Origin: Paenibacillus sp. yr247 | GTDB lineage: Bacteria > Bacillota > Bacilli > Paenibacillales > NBRC-103111 | Reading direction: 5' to 3' | Length of the DNA: 64,000 nt | Assembly: GCF_900103825.1 (NCBI RefSeq) | Contig: NZ_FNIF01000014.1 | Coordinates: forward strand, 53,617 to 117,616 | Shown: piece after piece, positions 19,217 to 26,277 of the stretch | How positions within the stretch are numbered: position 1 is the stretch's first letter | How the letters are laid out: each line of letters starts with the position of its first letter | Made by a program: the position numbers and the translations under genes | The notes under the pieces: generated by a model | Database searches by the model: none | The model's input: the letters and a program-made list of their open reading frames with translations, nothing else | What the model was told of the DNA's origin: nothing

Positions 19217-19626
19217 GTCTCTCTCACTTCCATATCCGATTTTATAGTCCTATGGTTTCTCTATCTTGTGAAAAATTACACAAACGGCTTCAAAAGTAGT
19301 ATACTGCTTCTAGTTTGCACTCACTCGCAGTGAATTATGATGAAACAGGATGAATTTAATCACAACATGCTAAACCGATTCTCATGATATAATATAATTT
19401 TCATAAGTAAATATCAAGTGCTATTTTGCTTTAAAATAAGGCATACAAGCCATTCTGGCCTGTCCATCCAATGTAGCCATAACTTATCATATATATAATT
19501 GATTTATATAAAGAAATCGTACTTTTCCTGTTTCCTTCAATAGAAGAGAAGATTATAATGAAATAATGATTGTGAAATACTCAGAATAATGACACATTAA
19601 AGGAAATGAATCGGAGGAGTTTAACA
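19217..19626. other. divergent intergenic region ndh / yumC
   Basis: About 410 bp between the two starts. It contains the Rex-type operator (19266-19283) and a minus-strand TATACT at 19297-19302 that could be the ndh -10. On the plus strand a TATAAT at 19554-19559 has only a weak -35 (TTTCCT, 17 bp upstream) and could serve yumC. The middle is A+T-rich with no frame I would call a gene. Confidence 0.5.
19266..19283. promoter_or_regulatory. Rex operator upstream of ndh
   Basis: TTGTGAAAAATTACACAA matches the Rex consensus TTGTGAA-N4-TTCACAA at 13 of 14 fixed positions. Rex is the NADH-sensing repressor of Gram-positive bacteria and represses ndh in B. subtilis. The site sits between the likely ndh promoter and the ndh start, where it would block transcription. 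Confidence 0.8.
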
Positions 19627-20625
19627 ATGAACGAGAGAGAAACTCAAGACATCGTGGATATTATCGTAGTCGGTGGTGGCCCTGCTGGGATGTTCGCGTC
19701 CTTCTATGCTGGTATGCGTCAAGCATCCGTGAAAATTATCGAAAGTATGCCGCAGCTTGGCGGACAACTTGCAGCTCTATATCCTGAAAAATATATTTAT
19801 GATGTTGCTGGTTTCCCAAAGATAACCGCACAAGAATTAGTAAACAACTTGTTAGATCAAATGAAACATTTTCCTATCGATGTTTGTTTGGAAGAGAAAG
19901 TCCATCAAGTCATCAAAAAAGAAGAGCGTCTCTTTGAAATAACGACAGACAAAGGCACGCACTTTAGCCATGCAGTTATTATTTCAGGCGGGGTTGGCGC
20001 ATTCGAACCGCGTCGTCTTGAACTACCGGAAGCCGCGCAATTCGAGAAGAAAAACTTGCATTACTTCGTTAGCGATTTGAATGCTTTTGCTGGCCAAAAA
20101 GTGTTAATCAGCGGCGGCGGTGATTCTGCAGTTGATTGGGCTTTGATGCTTGAGCCTATTGCTGAGAAAGTTACTCTTATTCATCGTAGAGATAAATTCC
20201 GTGCGCATGAGCACAGTGTAGAGAACCTGATGAATTCCAAAGTAAATGTCGTGACGCCAACAGAAATTACGAAACTTCACGGTAGTGACCGTATTGAGCA
20301 AGTTACACTTAAAGATATCAAATCAGGCGAAGAAACCGAACACGATGTCGATGCTGTTATTATTAACTTTGGGTTCGTATCTTCCCTTGGACCGATTTCT
20401 GAATGGGGTCTTGACATCGAGAATGGCTCGATCGTTGTTGATTCCAGAATGGAAACGAACATCTCAGGCATTTTCGCTGCAGGCGATATCACCACTTATC
20501 CCGGTAAATTGAAATTGATTGCTGTCGGCTTCGGTGAAGCACCTACTGCGATTAATAATGCTAAAGTATATATCGACCCAAGTGCAAAGCTTTCACCAGG
20601 ACATAGCAGTAACTTAAAACTTTAA
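19627..20625 (+). CDS. yumC: ferredoxin/flavodoxin--NADP+ reductase (YumC type)
   Basis: Thioredoxin reductase-like FNR of Bacillota that passes NADPH electrons to ferredoxin or flavodoxin. 332 residues from ATG 19627, with GGAGG 7-11 nt upstream. FAD motif GGGPAG near residue 19 and NADPH motif GGGDSA near 163. No CxxC redox pair, which separates it from true thioredoxin reductase. The C-terminal FAD-site motif [11 protein letters not shown] is present. Confidence 0.92.
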   Translation: MNERETQDIVDIIVVGGGPAGMFASFYAGMRQASVKIIESMPQLGGQLAALYPEKYIYDVAGFPKITAQELVNNLLDQMKHFPIDVCLEEKVHQVIKKEERLFEITTDKGTHFSHAVIISGGVGAFEPRRLELPEAAQFEKKNLHYFVSDLNAFAGQKVLISGGGDSAVDWALMLEPIAEKVTLIHRRDKFRAHEHSVENLMNSKVNVVTPTEITKLHGSDRIEQVTLKDIKSGEETEHDVDAVIINFGFVSSLGPISEWGLDIENGSIVVDSRMETNISGIFAAGDITTYPGKLKLIAVGFGEAPTAINNAKVYIDPSAKLSPGHSSNLKL

Positions 20626-20639
20626 TCTTTCTACATAAA

Positions 20640-20686
20640 AAGGGGTATTCTATACCTAATCTTCGGATTAGGAGGAATACCCCTTG
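20640..20686 (+). promoter_or_regulatory. UUCG-capped hairpin enclosing ribosome site and start codon
   Basis: AAGGGGTATTC (20640-20650) pairs with GAATACCCCTT (20675-20685). Inside it CCTAATC (20655-20661) pairs with GATTAGG (20666-20672) around a UUCG tetraloop. The stem contains the AGGAGG and the first two bases of the TTG start of the next gene. It also lies 15 nt after yumC, so it could stabilise that mRNA end. Read on the minus strand it is followed by TTTTT and could terminate antisense transcripts. Confidence 0.7.
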
Positions 20687-20923
20687 TCTTATATATGTCC
20701 GGTTTGCAATGGCCTGCAGGAATTGAACACCGAGTGCCCTGTTTGTTCGCATCAGATGAATGATTGCGGCAGATTGAGTGACTATCTCGGTCCATACTCC
20801 CCTTATCGAGAGATTGATGAGATCTCCATGTCGGATGGGACAGCTGTACAGCATGATCAATGCCTTCATCTCGTGAATTGCTCCGACTGCCATTACAGTT
20901 TTACCATCCAAATAAGTTCATGA
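20684..20923 (+). CDS. small zinc-ribbon protein
   Basis: 79 residues starting at TTG 20684 (AGGAGG 8 nt upstream). The first CxxC (residues 5-8) begins so early that no later start would keep it. Cys pairs CPVC and CPVC form one likely ribbon; a CSDC pair near residue 67 may add another site. No known family recognised. Its ribosome site lies in a strong hairpin. Confidence 0.75.
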   Translation: MSYICPVCNGLQELNTECPVCSHQMNDCGRLSDYLGPYSPYREIDEISMSDGTAVQHDQCLHLVNCSDCHYSFTIQISS

Positions 20924-20962
20924 TCTATGGAAGTAAGTGCTGTTGGAAGTTGGGGAACCTTT

Positions 20963-21118
20963 CTAATTTAGCGGTGTTTCAACCTTGATGTAAACGTGCA
21001 GTTTCAAATTCCGTCTTTGAATTTCTGCGAGCAACAGATCAACAAAATCAGATTCCAATCTCAAATCCAGTGCCTTGTAATAGGAGTCGATCAACGTTTC
21101 GTCGCTAATTTGTCTCAC
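20963..21118 (-). CDS. sda: checkpoint inhibitor of sporulation Sda
   Basis: 51 residues, read directly from GTG 21118 (AGGTGA 5 nt upstream): MRQISDETLIDSYYKALDL and then a second helix with DFVDLLLAEIQRR. This is the helical hairpin of B. subtilis Sda (MRKLSDELLIESYFKA..., 46 aa). Sda binds sporulation kinases and blocks Spo0A phosphorylation when replication is stalled or newly initiated. The residues Leu/Ile/Tyr/Phe that face the kinase are kept. A DnaA-box cluster sits just upstream, as expected for DnaA control. Confidence 0.9.
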   Translation of the reverse strand: MRQISDETLIDSYYKALDLRLESDFVDLLLAEIQRRNLKLHVYIKVETPLN

Positions 21119-21149
21119 TGAAATCACCTTTATTCTATAATTTGTAATT

Positions 21150-21178
21150 ATATTATCACGGGGGCAAAATTAGAACAA
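21150..21178 (-). promoter_or_regulatory. likely sda promoter
   Basis: Minus strand TTGTTC (21173-21178), 17-bp spacer, TAATAT (21150-21155). A TATAAT three bases downstream is an alternative -10. DnaA boxes begin 9 bp upstream of the -35. Confidence 0.5.
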
Positions 21179-21186
21179 GCGTTCCG

Positions 21187-21285
21187 TTATCCACAGAACA
21201 TTGTGCATATCCTGTGGGTAAATTGTTAATATGTCACTTAAACTCTTTAAATGTATAGGGGATACTGTGCATAAAGTTATACACA
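21187..21285. promoter_or_regulatory. DnaA-box cluster upstream of sda
   Basis: Three perfect TTATNCACA boxes: TTATCCACA at 21187-21195 (+), TTATGCACA at 21266-21274 (-), TTATACACA at 21277-21285 (+). Two more with one mismatch: 21202-21210 (-) and 21213-21221 (-). Five boxes in 99 bp directly upstream of the sda promoter match the known DnaA activation of sda in B. subtilis. Confidence 0.85.
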
Positions 21286-21301
21286 TGCTAGACTCTCTTT
21301 C

Positions 21302-21345
21302 TACTGATAAAAAAAAGTGATCAGTAATCCCCTTTTTTTACTCAC
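21302..21345. other. hairpin between DnaA boxes and the 53-aa gene
   Basis: TACTGAT (21302-21308) pairs with ATCAGTA (21320-21326) around an A-rich loop; a run of seven T follows after a CCCC spacer. It could insulate the two divergent genes. Beyond it I see only A+T-rich promoter-like sequence, with TTGAAA at 21377-21382 but no well-spaced -10. Confidence 0.4.
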
Positions 21346-21456
21346 ACTTAACAAATCCTTAAGGTTCTTCACAAAATTGAAAAGAAATTTTAATCGTCAC
21401 TTAATATTCGTAGCATACAATGGTAGTAGAAAGTCAAAACAAAGGAGAGAATGACC

Positions 21457-21618
21457 TTGATCGTCTACGATATAGTACTAAACGGTGAAATAAAAGAAAC
21501 AATTAAACCTCGTAAGAACCGATTGAAAGAAATCTATACTTTTATGCTAGAGCAAACCAAGCTCATGAAAGCCAAGTATGGTGATAATGTTAAAATTAAA
21601 GGCCGCATCGTGTATTAG
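21457..21618 (+). CDS. small basic protein of unknown function
   Basis: 53 residues from TTG 21457 (MIVYDIVLNGEIKETIKPRK...), with AAAGGAG 9 nt upstream. An ATG two codons earlier is in frame but too close to that site. It is Lys-rich, with a helix near residues 22-40, and ends in KIKGRIVY. Not recognised. The stop lies inside its own terminator. It is divergent from sda across the DnaA-box region. Confidence 0.65.
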   Translation: MIVYDIVLNGEIKETIKPRKNRLKEIYTFMLEQTKLMKAKYGDNVKIKGRIVY

Positions 21619-21654
21619 GGAACTGCCCCCTGTATACACTCGCGGCCTTTTTCT
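21598..21654 (+). terminator. terminator overlapping the end of the 53-aa gene
   Basis: AAAGGCCGC pairs with GCGGCCTTT, with inner GTGTA/TACAC, and is followed by TTTTTC. The 5' arm is within the last codons of the gene. Confidence 0.8.
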
Positions 21655-22217
21655 TCATTTGAAAATAGATGATCCCCTCACGATGCAGAACTGTTAAAAA
21701 TCGATATTAATCATAGCCCCCTTTTTCAGGAGTATCGCTCAATGCAGCTTTGACCGCAGCGTCAACAGCATTTCTTATTCCACGCGTTCACGTTACTACC
21801 AGTCTTCAGAAATTCCAAGACATTTATAAAATACACAAGCTTGGAAGCTTCGTAATCCGCAACCCAGAAATTGCAAAAAAAGCCCCATTGAAGAAGCATT
21901 CCCTTTTTCTCCAGCATCTTCAATCGCTTTTTGCAACAATTCTAACCACAATCCATTTTGAGAAAATTGATATTAGAATATAAAGTGAAAAAGAATATAT
22001 GCTTGGAAAATTATACTCAGAATACAAGAGTTCGTAATGCAAGTAGAGCGATGCAAACGATGGTTTTTTATAGGACTAAATTCCGAATGTTGACTCACTA
22101 AATCACTACTATTCATTTGTTGAAATCCAGTTAATAAAATAACACCAATGTTTAGCTTAATCAAGCAAAGGGTAACTCCTATCACTAACTCGCCTTTCCC
22201 TCTTCATTAGCATATAC
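21655..22217. pseudogene. non-coding stretch with coding remnants
   Basis: No convincing gene in about 560 bp. On the minus strand two protein-like pieces survive: an in-frame tail ending near 21708 (GIRNAVDAAVKAALSDTPEK then GGYD and a stop), and a piece around 21810-21935 containing ELLQKAIEDAGEKGNASS before a stop. They are in different frames with stops between, so this may be a decayed gene of unknown family. The Ala/Glu-rich pieces alone cannot prove it. Confidence 0.3.
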
Positions 22218-22267
22218 AAAAAACCTCCTAAAAATGTGTATTTGCATCATACACATTTTTAGGAGGT
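22218..22267 (-). terminator. terminator with 19-bp perfect stem after yutM
   Basis: The arms 22223-22241 and 22249-22267 are exact inverted copies around a 7-nt loop (ttgcatc). On the minus strand the stem is followed by TTTTTT. It lies about 75 nt after the yutM stop. Confidence 0.75.
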
Positions 22268-22341
22268 ATCAATTAACAATCCAAAACACTGCTTTTTAGG
22301 GTTGTGTTCACCGAACTTCTTCAAACACCCAAAATCCCTAA

Positions 22342-22713
22342 TTAAGCCTCGACTTTATCGTCACATTTCTCGACTAAGCCCTCTTCGTCCTTCACCTTGA
22401 AGGAAGAGCCACATCCACACGATGCTACGGCATTCGGGTTATTTATGGAGAACCCTCCGCCCATCCCTGCGTCTGTGTAGTCGATCTCAACACCGTATAA
22501 ATATTTGGAGCTATCATCGTCCACAACAACCTTCAGGCCATGTATGGTAAATACTTTATCGTCATCCTTCTGCTCATCGTCGAAGCCCATGCCGTAAGAG
22601 AAACCGCTGCAGCCTCCGGCTTTTACGCCTAGACGTAAGAACAGGTTCGGTGATTCTTCTGAAGCGAGAAGCTCCTTAATTTTATCAGTCGCTGATTCAC
22701 TAATGTTAATCAT
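22342..22713 (-). CDS. A-type Fe-S carrier protein (HesB/IscA, YutM-like)
   Basis: 123 residues. A-type carriers pass Fe-S clusters to apo-proteins. The three ligands are Cys in GGCSG (about residue 35) and two in SCGCGSSF near residues 98-100. The acidic C-terminal tail (KDEEGLVEKCDDKVEA) adds a Cys. It belongs to the yutM/yutJ/yuzB/yutI neighbourhood and would serve the Fe-S enzymes nearby (SdhB, MqnE). Confidence 0.9.
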   Translation of the reverse strand: MINISESATDKIKELLASEESPNLFLRLGVKAGGCSGFSYGMGFDDEQKDDDKVFTIHGLKVVVDDDSSKYLYGVEIDYTDAGMGGGFSINNPNAVASCGCGSSFKVKDEEGLVEKCDDKVEA

Positions 22714-22851
22714 AACGTAAATCCCTCCCTAAAGTTCTCCTTAAGGAAAACTGCATTATACATAAGTTTTCGTAATGCTTACTATCAAGTATACTCCTAT
22801 TCAACGCATTGCTCAAGGGCAGCTATATAGATATTCATTGTAGCCATAAGC

Positions 22852-23031
22852 TTACTGCTTAGGTTGCATAGCGTAATACTGCAATATTAACTGATCCAGA
22901 TCCCGACTGCACTGCTGCACGTCAGGATGCAGAAAGCCGTAGACATTACCCAAGGTAACCATCTGGCCTCGAAGCTGTTCTATGGCTATATTCAATCGTT
23001 CCTGCGGTTCGGTTACGAAATATGTCAGCAC
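22852..23031 (-). CDS. Spo0E-like aspartyl-phosphate phosphatase
   Basis: 59 residues from GTG 23031 (AGGTGAT 7 nt upstream). Upstream in-frame codons overlap the promoter and are not part of it. The two-helix Spo0E pattern is visible: IEQLRGQMVTLGNVYG, then HPDVQQCSRDLDQLI with the S-R-D-L-D signature near the C-terminus. Family members dephosphorylate Spo0A~P and delay sporulation. With sda, it is the second phosphorelay brake within 2 kb. Confidence 0.8.
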   Translation of the reverse strand: MLTYFVTEPQERLNIAIEQLRGQMVTLGNVYGFLHPDVQQCSRDLDQLILQYYAMQPKQ

Positions 23032-23071
23032 GTTATAATCACCTTTTAACCCTACGTAATCACATTGCAAT

Positions 23072-23100
23072 AGTATACAGGAATTTGTTAATATTGGAAA
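23072..23100 (-). promoter_or_regulatory. promoter of the Spo0E-like gene
   Basis: Minus strand TTTCCA (23095-23100), 17-bp spacer, TATACT (23072-23077), about 41 nt before the GTG start. Confidence 0.55.
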
Positions 23101-23171
23101 TAACATTTTCCTAAATGATAGAAATTTCATAGTTTTATATAGATTGTCAATTTATCTTCATCTTCATCATA

Positions 23172-23200
23172 TTGCCCCTCCCAACGCAGAGGTTTATAAT
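23172..23200 (+). promoter_or_regulatory. promoter of mqnE
   Basis: TTGCCC (23172-23177), 17-bp spacer, TATAAT (23195-23200). Predicted transcript start near 23207, leaving a leader of about 200 nt before mqnE. Confidence 0.65.
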
Positions 23201-23206
23201 GGGATG

Positions 23207-23407
23207 GATGGTTTGCACGTATAGAGAAACTAAGCGGAGAGACTTTGAGCTACGCTCAAAGATCCCTATATTAGGTGTTGAATTCCCGAACCGAACTGGC
23301 AGACAGGTACGCGAGCGACTTACACCGCACAGGCGCATTTGGTCTTTATCAAGCTCGATGCGTCGATTCAGTATGAGCTTTAATTTGTATTCATAGGAGG
23401 AATTAGG
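23207..23407 (+). promoter_or_regulatory. structured 5' leader of mqnE (riboswitch-like candidate)
   Basis: About 200 nt without a gene. Elements: hairpin CTTTGAGC-TAC-GCTCAAAG (23243-23261); long-range GGTGT (23274-23278) with ACACC (23322-23326); CGCAT (23334-23338) with ATGCG (23358-23362); and AAGCTC (23351-23356) with GAGCTT (23375-23380). The last two are mutually exclusive, and the last ends 14 nt before the AGGAGG. It does not match a riboswitch class I know. No intrinsic terminator, so any control would be translational. Confidence 0.45.
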
Positions 23408-24508
23408 ATGAGTGTTATGATCACAGACCCGATCAAACGGATGGCAGAAATTGCGGACAAGGTTGAGAAGGGTGAACGTCTATCGCTGGAAGATGGACTA
23501 TTTTTGTATGAATCAGAAGATCTACTGACCATAGGTCAATTAGCGAACAAAGTAAATACACGAATGAACGGGAACAAGGTTTATTTTGTGCAAAATATGA
23601 GCTTGTACTTCACGAATGTGTGCGAGGAGCATTGTGCTTTTTGTCATTTCCGCCGCGACGAAGGTGAAGAAGGCTCCTATACGCTTACACCGAGCCAAAT
23701 GTTAGATTATGTCGCTGAGAACTTTAATCCGGAAATTAAGGAATTTCATATTAGTCAAGGGCATAATCCCCATTTGCCTTTTGAATATTACGTCGATTGT
23801 ATTCGCCAGCTGAAGCAAGCTTACCCTGCTGTTACGATTAAAGCTCATACAGCGGCAGAAATTGAATTTTTCTCGCGTATCAGTGGTCTCAGTTACCGAG
23901 ATGTCCTCAAAACGTTAATGGATGCAGGTCTGTCCACACTTCCAGGAGGAGGAGCCGAAATTCTAACCGAGCGCTATCGTACGAAAATGAAGGTGGAAAA
24001 AGCATCCACGGAGGAATGGCTCGACGTACACCGTAATGCCCATCAACTCGGAATGAAAACGCATGCCACGATGCTCTATGGTTCGATCGAAACGAAAGAG
24101 GAACGCATTCGTCATATGATACTTTTGCGTGAGCTGCAGGACGAAACAGGCGGTTTCCTTGTGTTCATCCCGAATTCTATTCAACCGGCAAGCAAGAATG
24201 CAGGCCTCAAAAAACGGGTACCTGCCTGGGATGAACTGAAGACCATTGCGATTAGCCGTTTGATGCTTGATAATTTCCCTCATATTAAGGCTTACTTCAT
24301 CAACATTGGCACCAAATTGACCCAGTTGTCATTCACCTTCGGTGCTTCTGACGCACACGGTACGATTGTGAAAGAGAAAATTTCCCATGCAGCTGGTGCT
24401 TTGTCACCTGAAGGTCTTACACGAGATGAACTTGTATGGCTAATTCAAGGCGCAGGACGCGTTCCAGTTGAACGTGATACCTTTTATAATGAAATCAAAG
24501 TTTATTAG
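23408..24508 (+). CDS. mqnE: aminofutalosine synthase MqnE (radical SAM)
   Basis: Radical SAM enzyme of the futalosine route: joins a chorismate-derived enolpyruvyl benzoate to SAM to make aminofutalosine. 366 residues. The cluster motif CEEHCAFC has Cys72, 76 and 79. The rest aligns in character with the MqnE/CofH group (FHISQGHNP, LPGGGAEIL, VFIPNSIQPA). ATG 23408 follows AGGAGG by 7 nt. B. subtilis uses the o-succinylbenzoate route instead, so this points to a Paenibacillus-type pathway. MqnC or CofH are the alternative members; the sequence fits MqnE best. Confidence 0.88.
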   Translation: MSVMITDPIKRMAEIADKVEKGERLSLEDGLFLYESEDLLTIGQLANKVNTRMNGNKVYFVQNMSLYFTNVCEEHCAFCHFRRDEGEEGSYTLTPSQMLDYVAENFNPEIKEFHISQGHNPHLPFEYYVDCIRQLKQAYPAVTIKAHTAAEIEFFSRISGLSYRDVLKTLMDAGLSTLPGGGAEILTERYRTKMKVEKASTEEWLDVHRNAHQLGMKTHATMLYGSIETKEERIRHMILLRELQDETGGFLVFIPNSIQPASKNAGLKKRVPAWDELKTIAISRLMLDNFPHIKAYFINIGTKLTQLSFTFGASDAHGTIVKEKISHAAGALSPEGLTRDELVWLIQGAGRVPVERDTFYNEIKVY

Positions 24509-24552
24509 TTATACTAGAGAAGAGATATCGTTCAGAAGGGATATTGGATGGA

Positions 24553-25617
24553 ATGAAAAAGTTTGTAATTCTCGGAGGAGGTTATGGCGGACTGACCATA
24601 GCCTTAAACATGCTGGAAAAGGATTTACCGGAAGATACAGTACTCGAGCTTATTGACCGGTGCCCTTTTCAAGGACTAAAAACAGAATATTACGCGCTTG
24701 CTTCAGGTACAATTGCTGAAACACATATTCGAGTTGCTTACCCGGATGATTCGCGGTTGCTTCTAACTTATGGGGAAGTCTCGGCGGTCGATCTGAACAA
24801 CAAGCAAATTCTATTTGAAGACAAAGAACCGATAACCTATGACTGGCTGGTTATCGGTCTGGGTTGTGTGGATAGCTATCACGGAATTATTGGTGCTAGG
24901 GAGAACTCTTGCAGCATCCAAACCCTAGCACAAACCCGTGCTACTTATCAAAGCATTAACGACATTGCGCCTTATGGACAAATCTCCATTATTGGAGGAG
25001 GGCTAAGCGGTGTTGAAATGGCTGCAGAACTGCGCGAAAGCCGGACTGATTTGAACATTCGCTTAATCGATCGCGGTCCAAGCTTATTATCTGCCTTCCC
25101 TAGCAATCTGCAGCAATACGTACGTGAATGGATGATGGAGCATCACATCGAACTGCGTACTCAAGTATCGTTGGTACGACTAGATGGCGGAGAATTGTAC
25201 AACCAGGAAGAGATTATTAAAACAGATGCCACGATCTGGACAGCAGGCATTCAGCCTAATCCAATCGTAGAGGCTTTGAATGTGCCCAAAGACCGCCAAG
25301 GCCGTATTATGCTCAACGAGTATCACCAAATCCCAGATCATCAAGAAGTGTTCGTTGTAGGTGACTGTGCGTCCTTGCCGTTCTCTCCAAGTGCACAAGC
25401 CGCGCAAGCGCAAGGCAAGCAAATTGCTGAAGTGATGCAAGCGATTTGGAAAGGCGATACACCGCGTCTTGGTAAAATCAAGCTCAGAGGTACGTTAGGT
25501 TCATTGGGTAAAAAAAGCGGATTCGGCATCATGGGTAAACGTACGCTAATGACAGGTAAAATCGCTCGTATGCTCAAAAGCGGTGTACTGTGGAAGTCCA
25601 AACGCCACTTCGGATAA
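24553..25617 (+). CDS. NADH dehydrogenase-like flavoprotein (YutJ type)
   Basis: About 355 residues. FAD motif GGGYGG near residue 8, NAD(P)H motif GGGLSG near 150, and FAD-closing VVGDCAS. It is NDH-2-like but only distantly similar to the NDH-2 at 18.0 kb, and shorter. B. subtilis YutJ, also next to yuzB and yutI, is the positional equivalent; its electron acceptor is unproven. Start is ambiguous: ATG 24553 or TTG 24544. It follows mqnE by 44 nt and is probably co-transcribed. Confidence 0.85.
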   Translation: MKKFVILGGGYGGLTIALNMLEKDLPEDTVLELIDRCPFQGLKTEYYALASGTIAETHIRVAYPDDSRLLLTYGEVSAVDLNNKQILFEDKEPITYDWLVIGLGCVDSYHGIIGARENSCSIQTLAQTRATYQSINDIAPYGQISIIGGGLSGVEMAAELRESRTDLNIRLIDRGPSLLSAFPSNLQQYVREWMMEHHIELRTQVSLVRLDGGELYNQEEIIKTDATIWTAGIQPNPIVEALNVPKDRQGRIMLNEYHQIPDHQEVFVVGDCASLPFSPSAQAAQAQGKQIAEVMQAIWKGDTPRLGKIKLRGTLGSLGKKSGFGIMGKRTLMTGKIARMLKSGVLWKSKRHFG

Positions 25618-25619
25618 GA

Positions 25620-25874
25620 TTAGTCACCCAGAAGATCGTACATCGCTTCAATTTCTTTTATTTTTTCTAAAATGCGTTCGTGGAGAAGATCTGCGCTTTC
25701 AGCTGCAATGATTTCGCCATTCAAGAGCGCGTAGGGTTCCATATAGCACTGTCCGCAATTGCCTAGACAGCCGTATTCAATGACGTCATAGTCAGGGTTT
25801 TGTTCCAAGGCTTTCATGACTTTATCGGTTCCATGGTGCATATTGCTGGCACAAAATTCAATGATTGGTCTCAT
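25620..25874 (-). CDS. yuzB: YuzB-like DUF1450 protein
   Basis: 84 residues with CASN near the start and a GCLGNCGQCY cluster, giving four Cys that look like a metal or thioredoxin-like [2Fe-2S] ferredoxin site. B. subtilis YuzB has the same neighbours. Function unknown; an Fe-S or redox role is inferred from the Cys pattern and context. It converges on yutJ with only 2 nt between stops. Confidence 0.8.
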   Translation of the reverse strand: MRPIIEFCASNMHHGTDKVMKALEQNPDYDVIEYGCLGNCGQCYMEPYALLNGEIIAAESADLLHERILEKIKEIEAMYDLLGD

Positions 25875-25968
25875 AATAAAAATTCCACCTTATGATGATT
25901 TCAAGTTGAAAACCATTTTCATTTCAACATTATTGTAATATAATAATAAAAGAAAGGAGATGAATCAA

Positions 25969-26214
25969 ATGACTGAAAAAACAAAAGAAGTAATTTATGA
26001 TGAAGTCCTTGAGGTTTTAGATAAACTCCGTCCTTTTCTACAACGCGATGGCGGTGACGTAGATTTGGTTGATGTAGAAGACGGTGTCGTTAAGCTAAAA
26101 CTTATGGGTGCTTGCGGTAGCTGCCCGAGTTCGACGATTACGTTGAAAGCTGGTATTGAACGCGCATTGGTAGAAGAAGTAGAAGGAATAACAGAAGTCG
26201 TACAGGTATTCTAA
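25969..26214 (+). CDS. NifU-like Fe-S scaffold/carrier (YutI/NfuA type)
   Basis: 81 residues, essentially one Nfu domain: [18 protein letters not shown] and the cluster ligands in [12 protein letters not shown] 25969 lies 9 nt after AAAGGAG; an ATG three codons earlier would overlap that site. Delivers Fe-S clusters to apo-enzymes. It ends in a strong terminator. Confidence 0.92.
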   Translation: MTEKTKEVIYDEVLEVLDKLRPFLQRDGGDVDLVDVEDGVVKLKLMGACGSCPSSTITLKAGIERALVEEVEGITEVVQVF

Positions 26215-26232
26215 TACGACTATATCATAAGA

Positions 26233-26265
26233 AAGAGCTTACCACTATGGTAAGCTCTTTTTGGT
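26233..26265. terminator. bidirectional terminator nfuA / SDR
   Basis: AGAGCTTACCA-CTA-TGGTAAGCTCT, an 11-bp perfect stem, with TTTT on the plus side and a shorter T run on the minus side. Confidence 0.85.
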
Positions 26266-26277
26266 ATATGAAAAGGA

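Noticed and set aside
19375..19410. Fur box upstream of yumC
   Set aside because: A+T-rich with ATGATATAAT, but no 19-bp GATAATGATAATCATTATC-like dyad.
20561..20911. 116-residue minus-strand frame across the yumC end
   Set aside because: Antisense to yumC and to the zinc-ribbon gene, and it crosses the hairpin that ends in a T run.
21973..22185. 70-residue hydrophobic frame on the minus strand
   Set aside because: No ribosome site, unlikely composition and no family resemblance.
23270..23340. A tRNA-Leu-like segment (AACTGGCAGAC) in the mqnE leader
   Set aside because: No acceptor stem or 5-bp anticodon stem can be formed around it on either strand.
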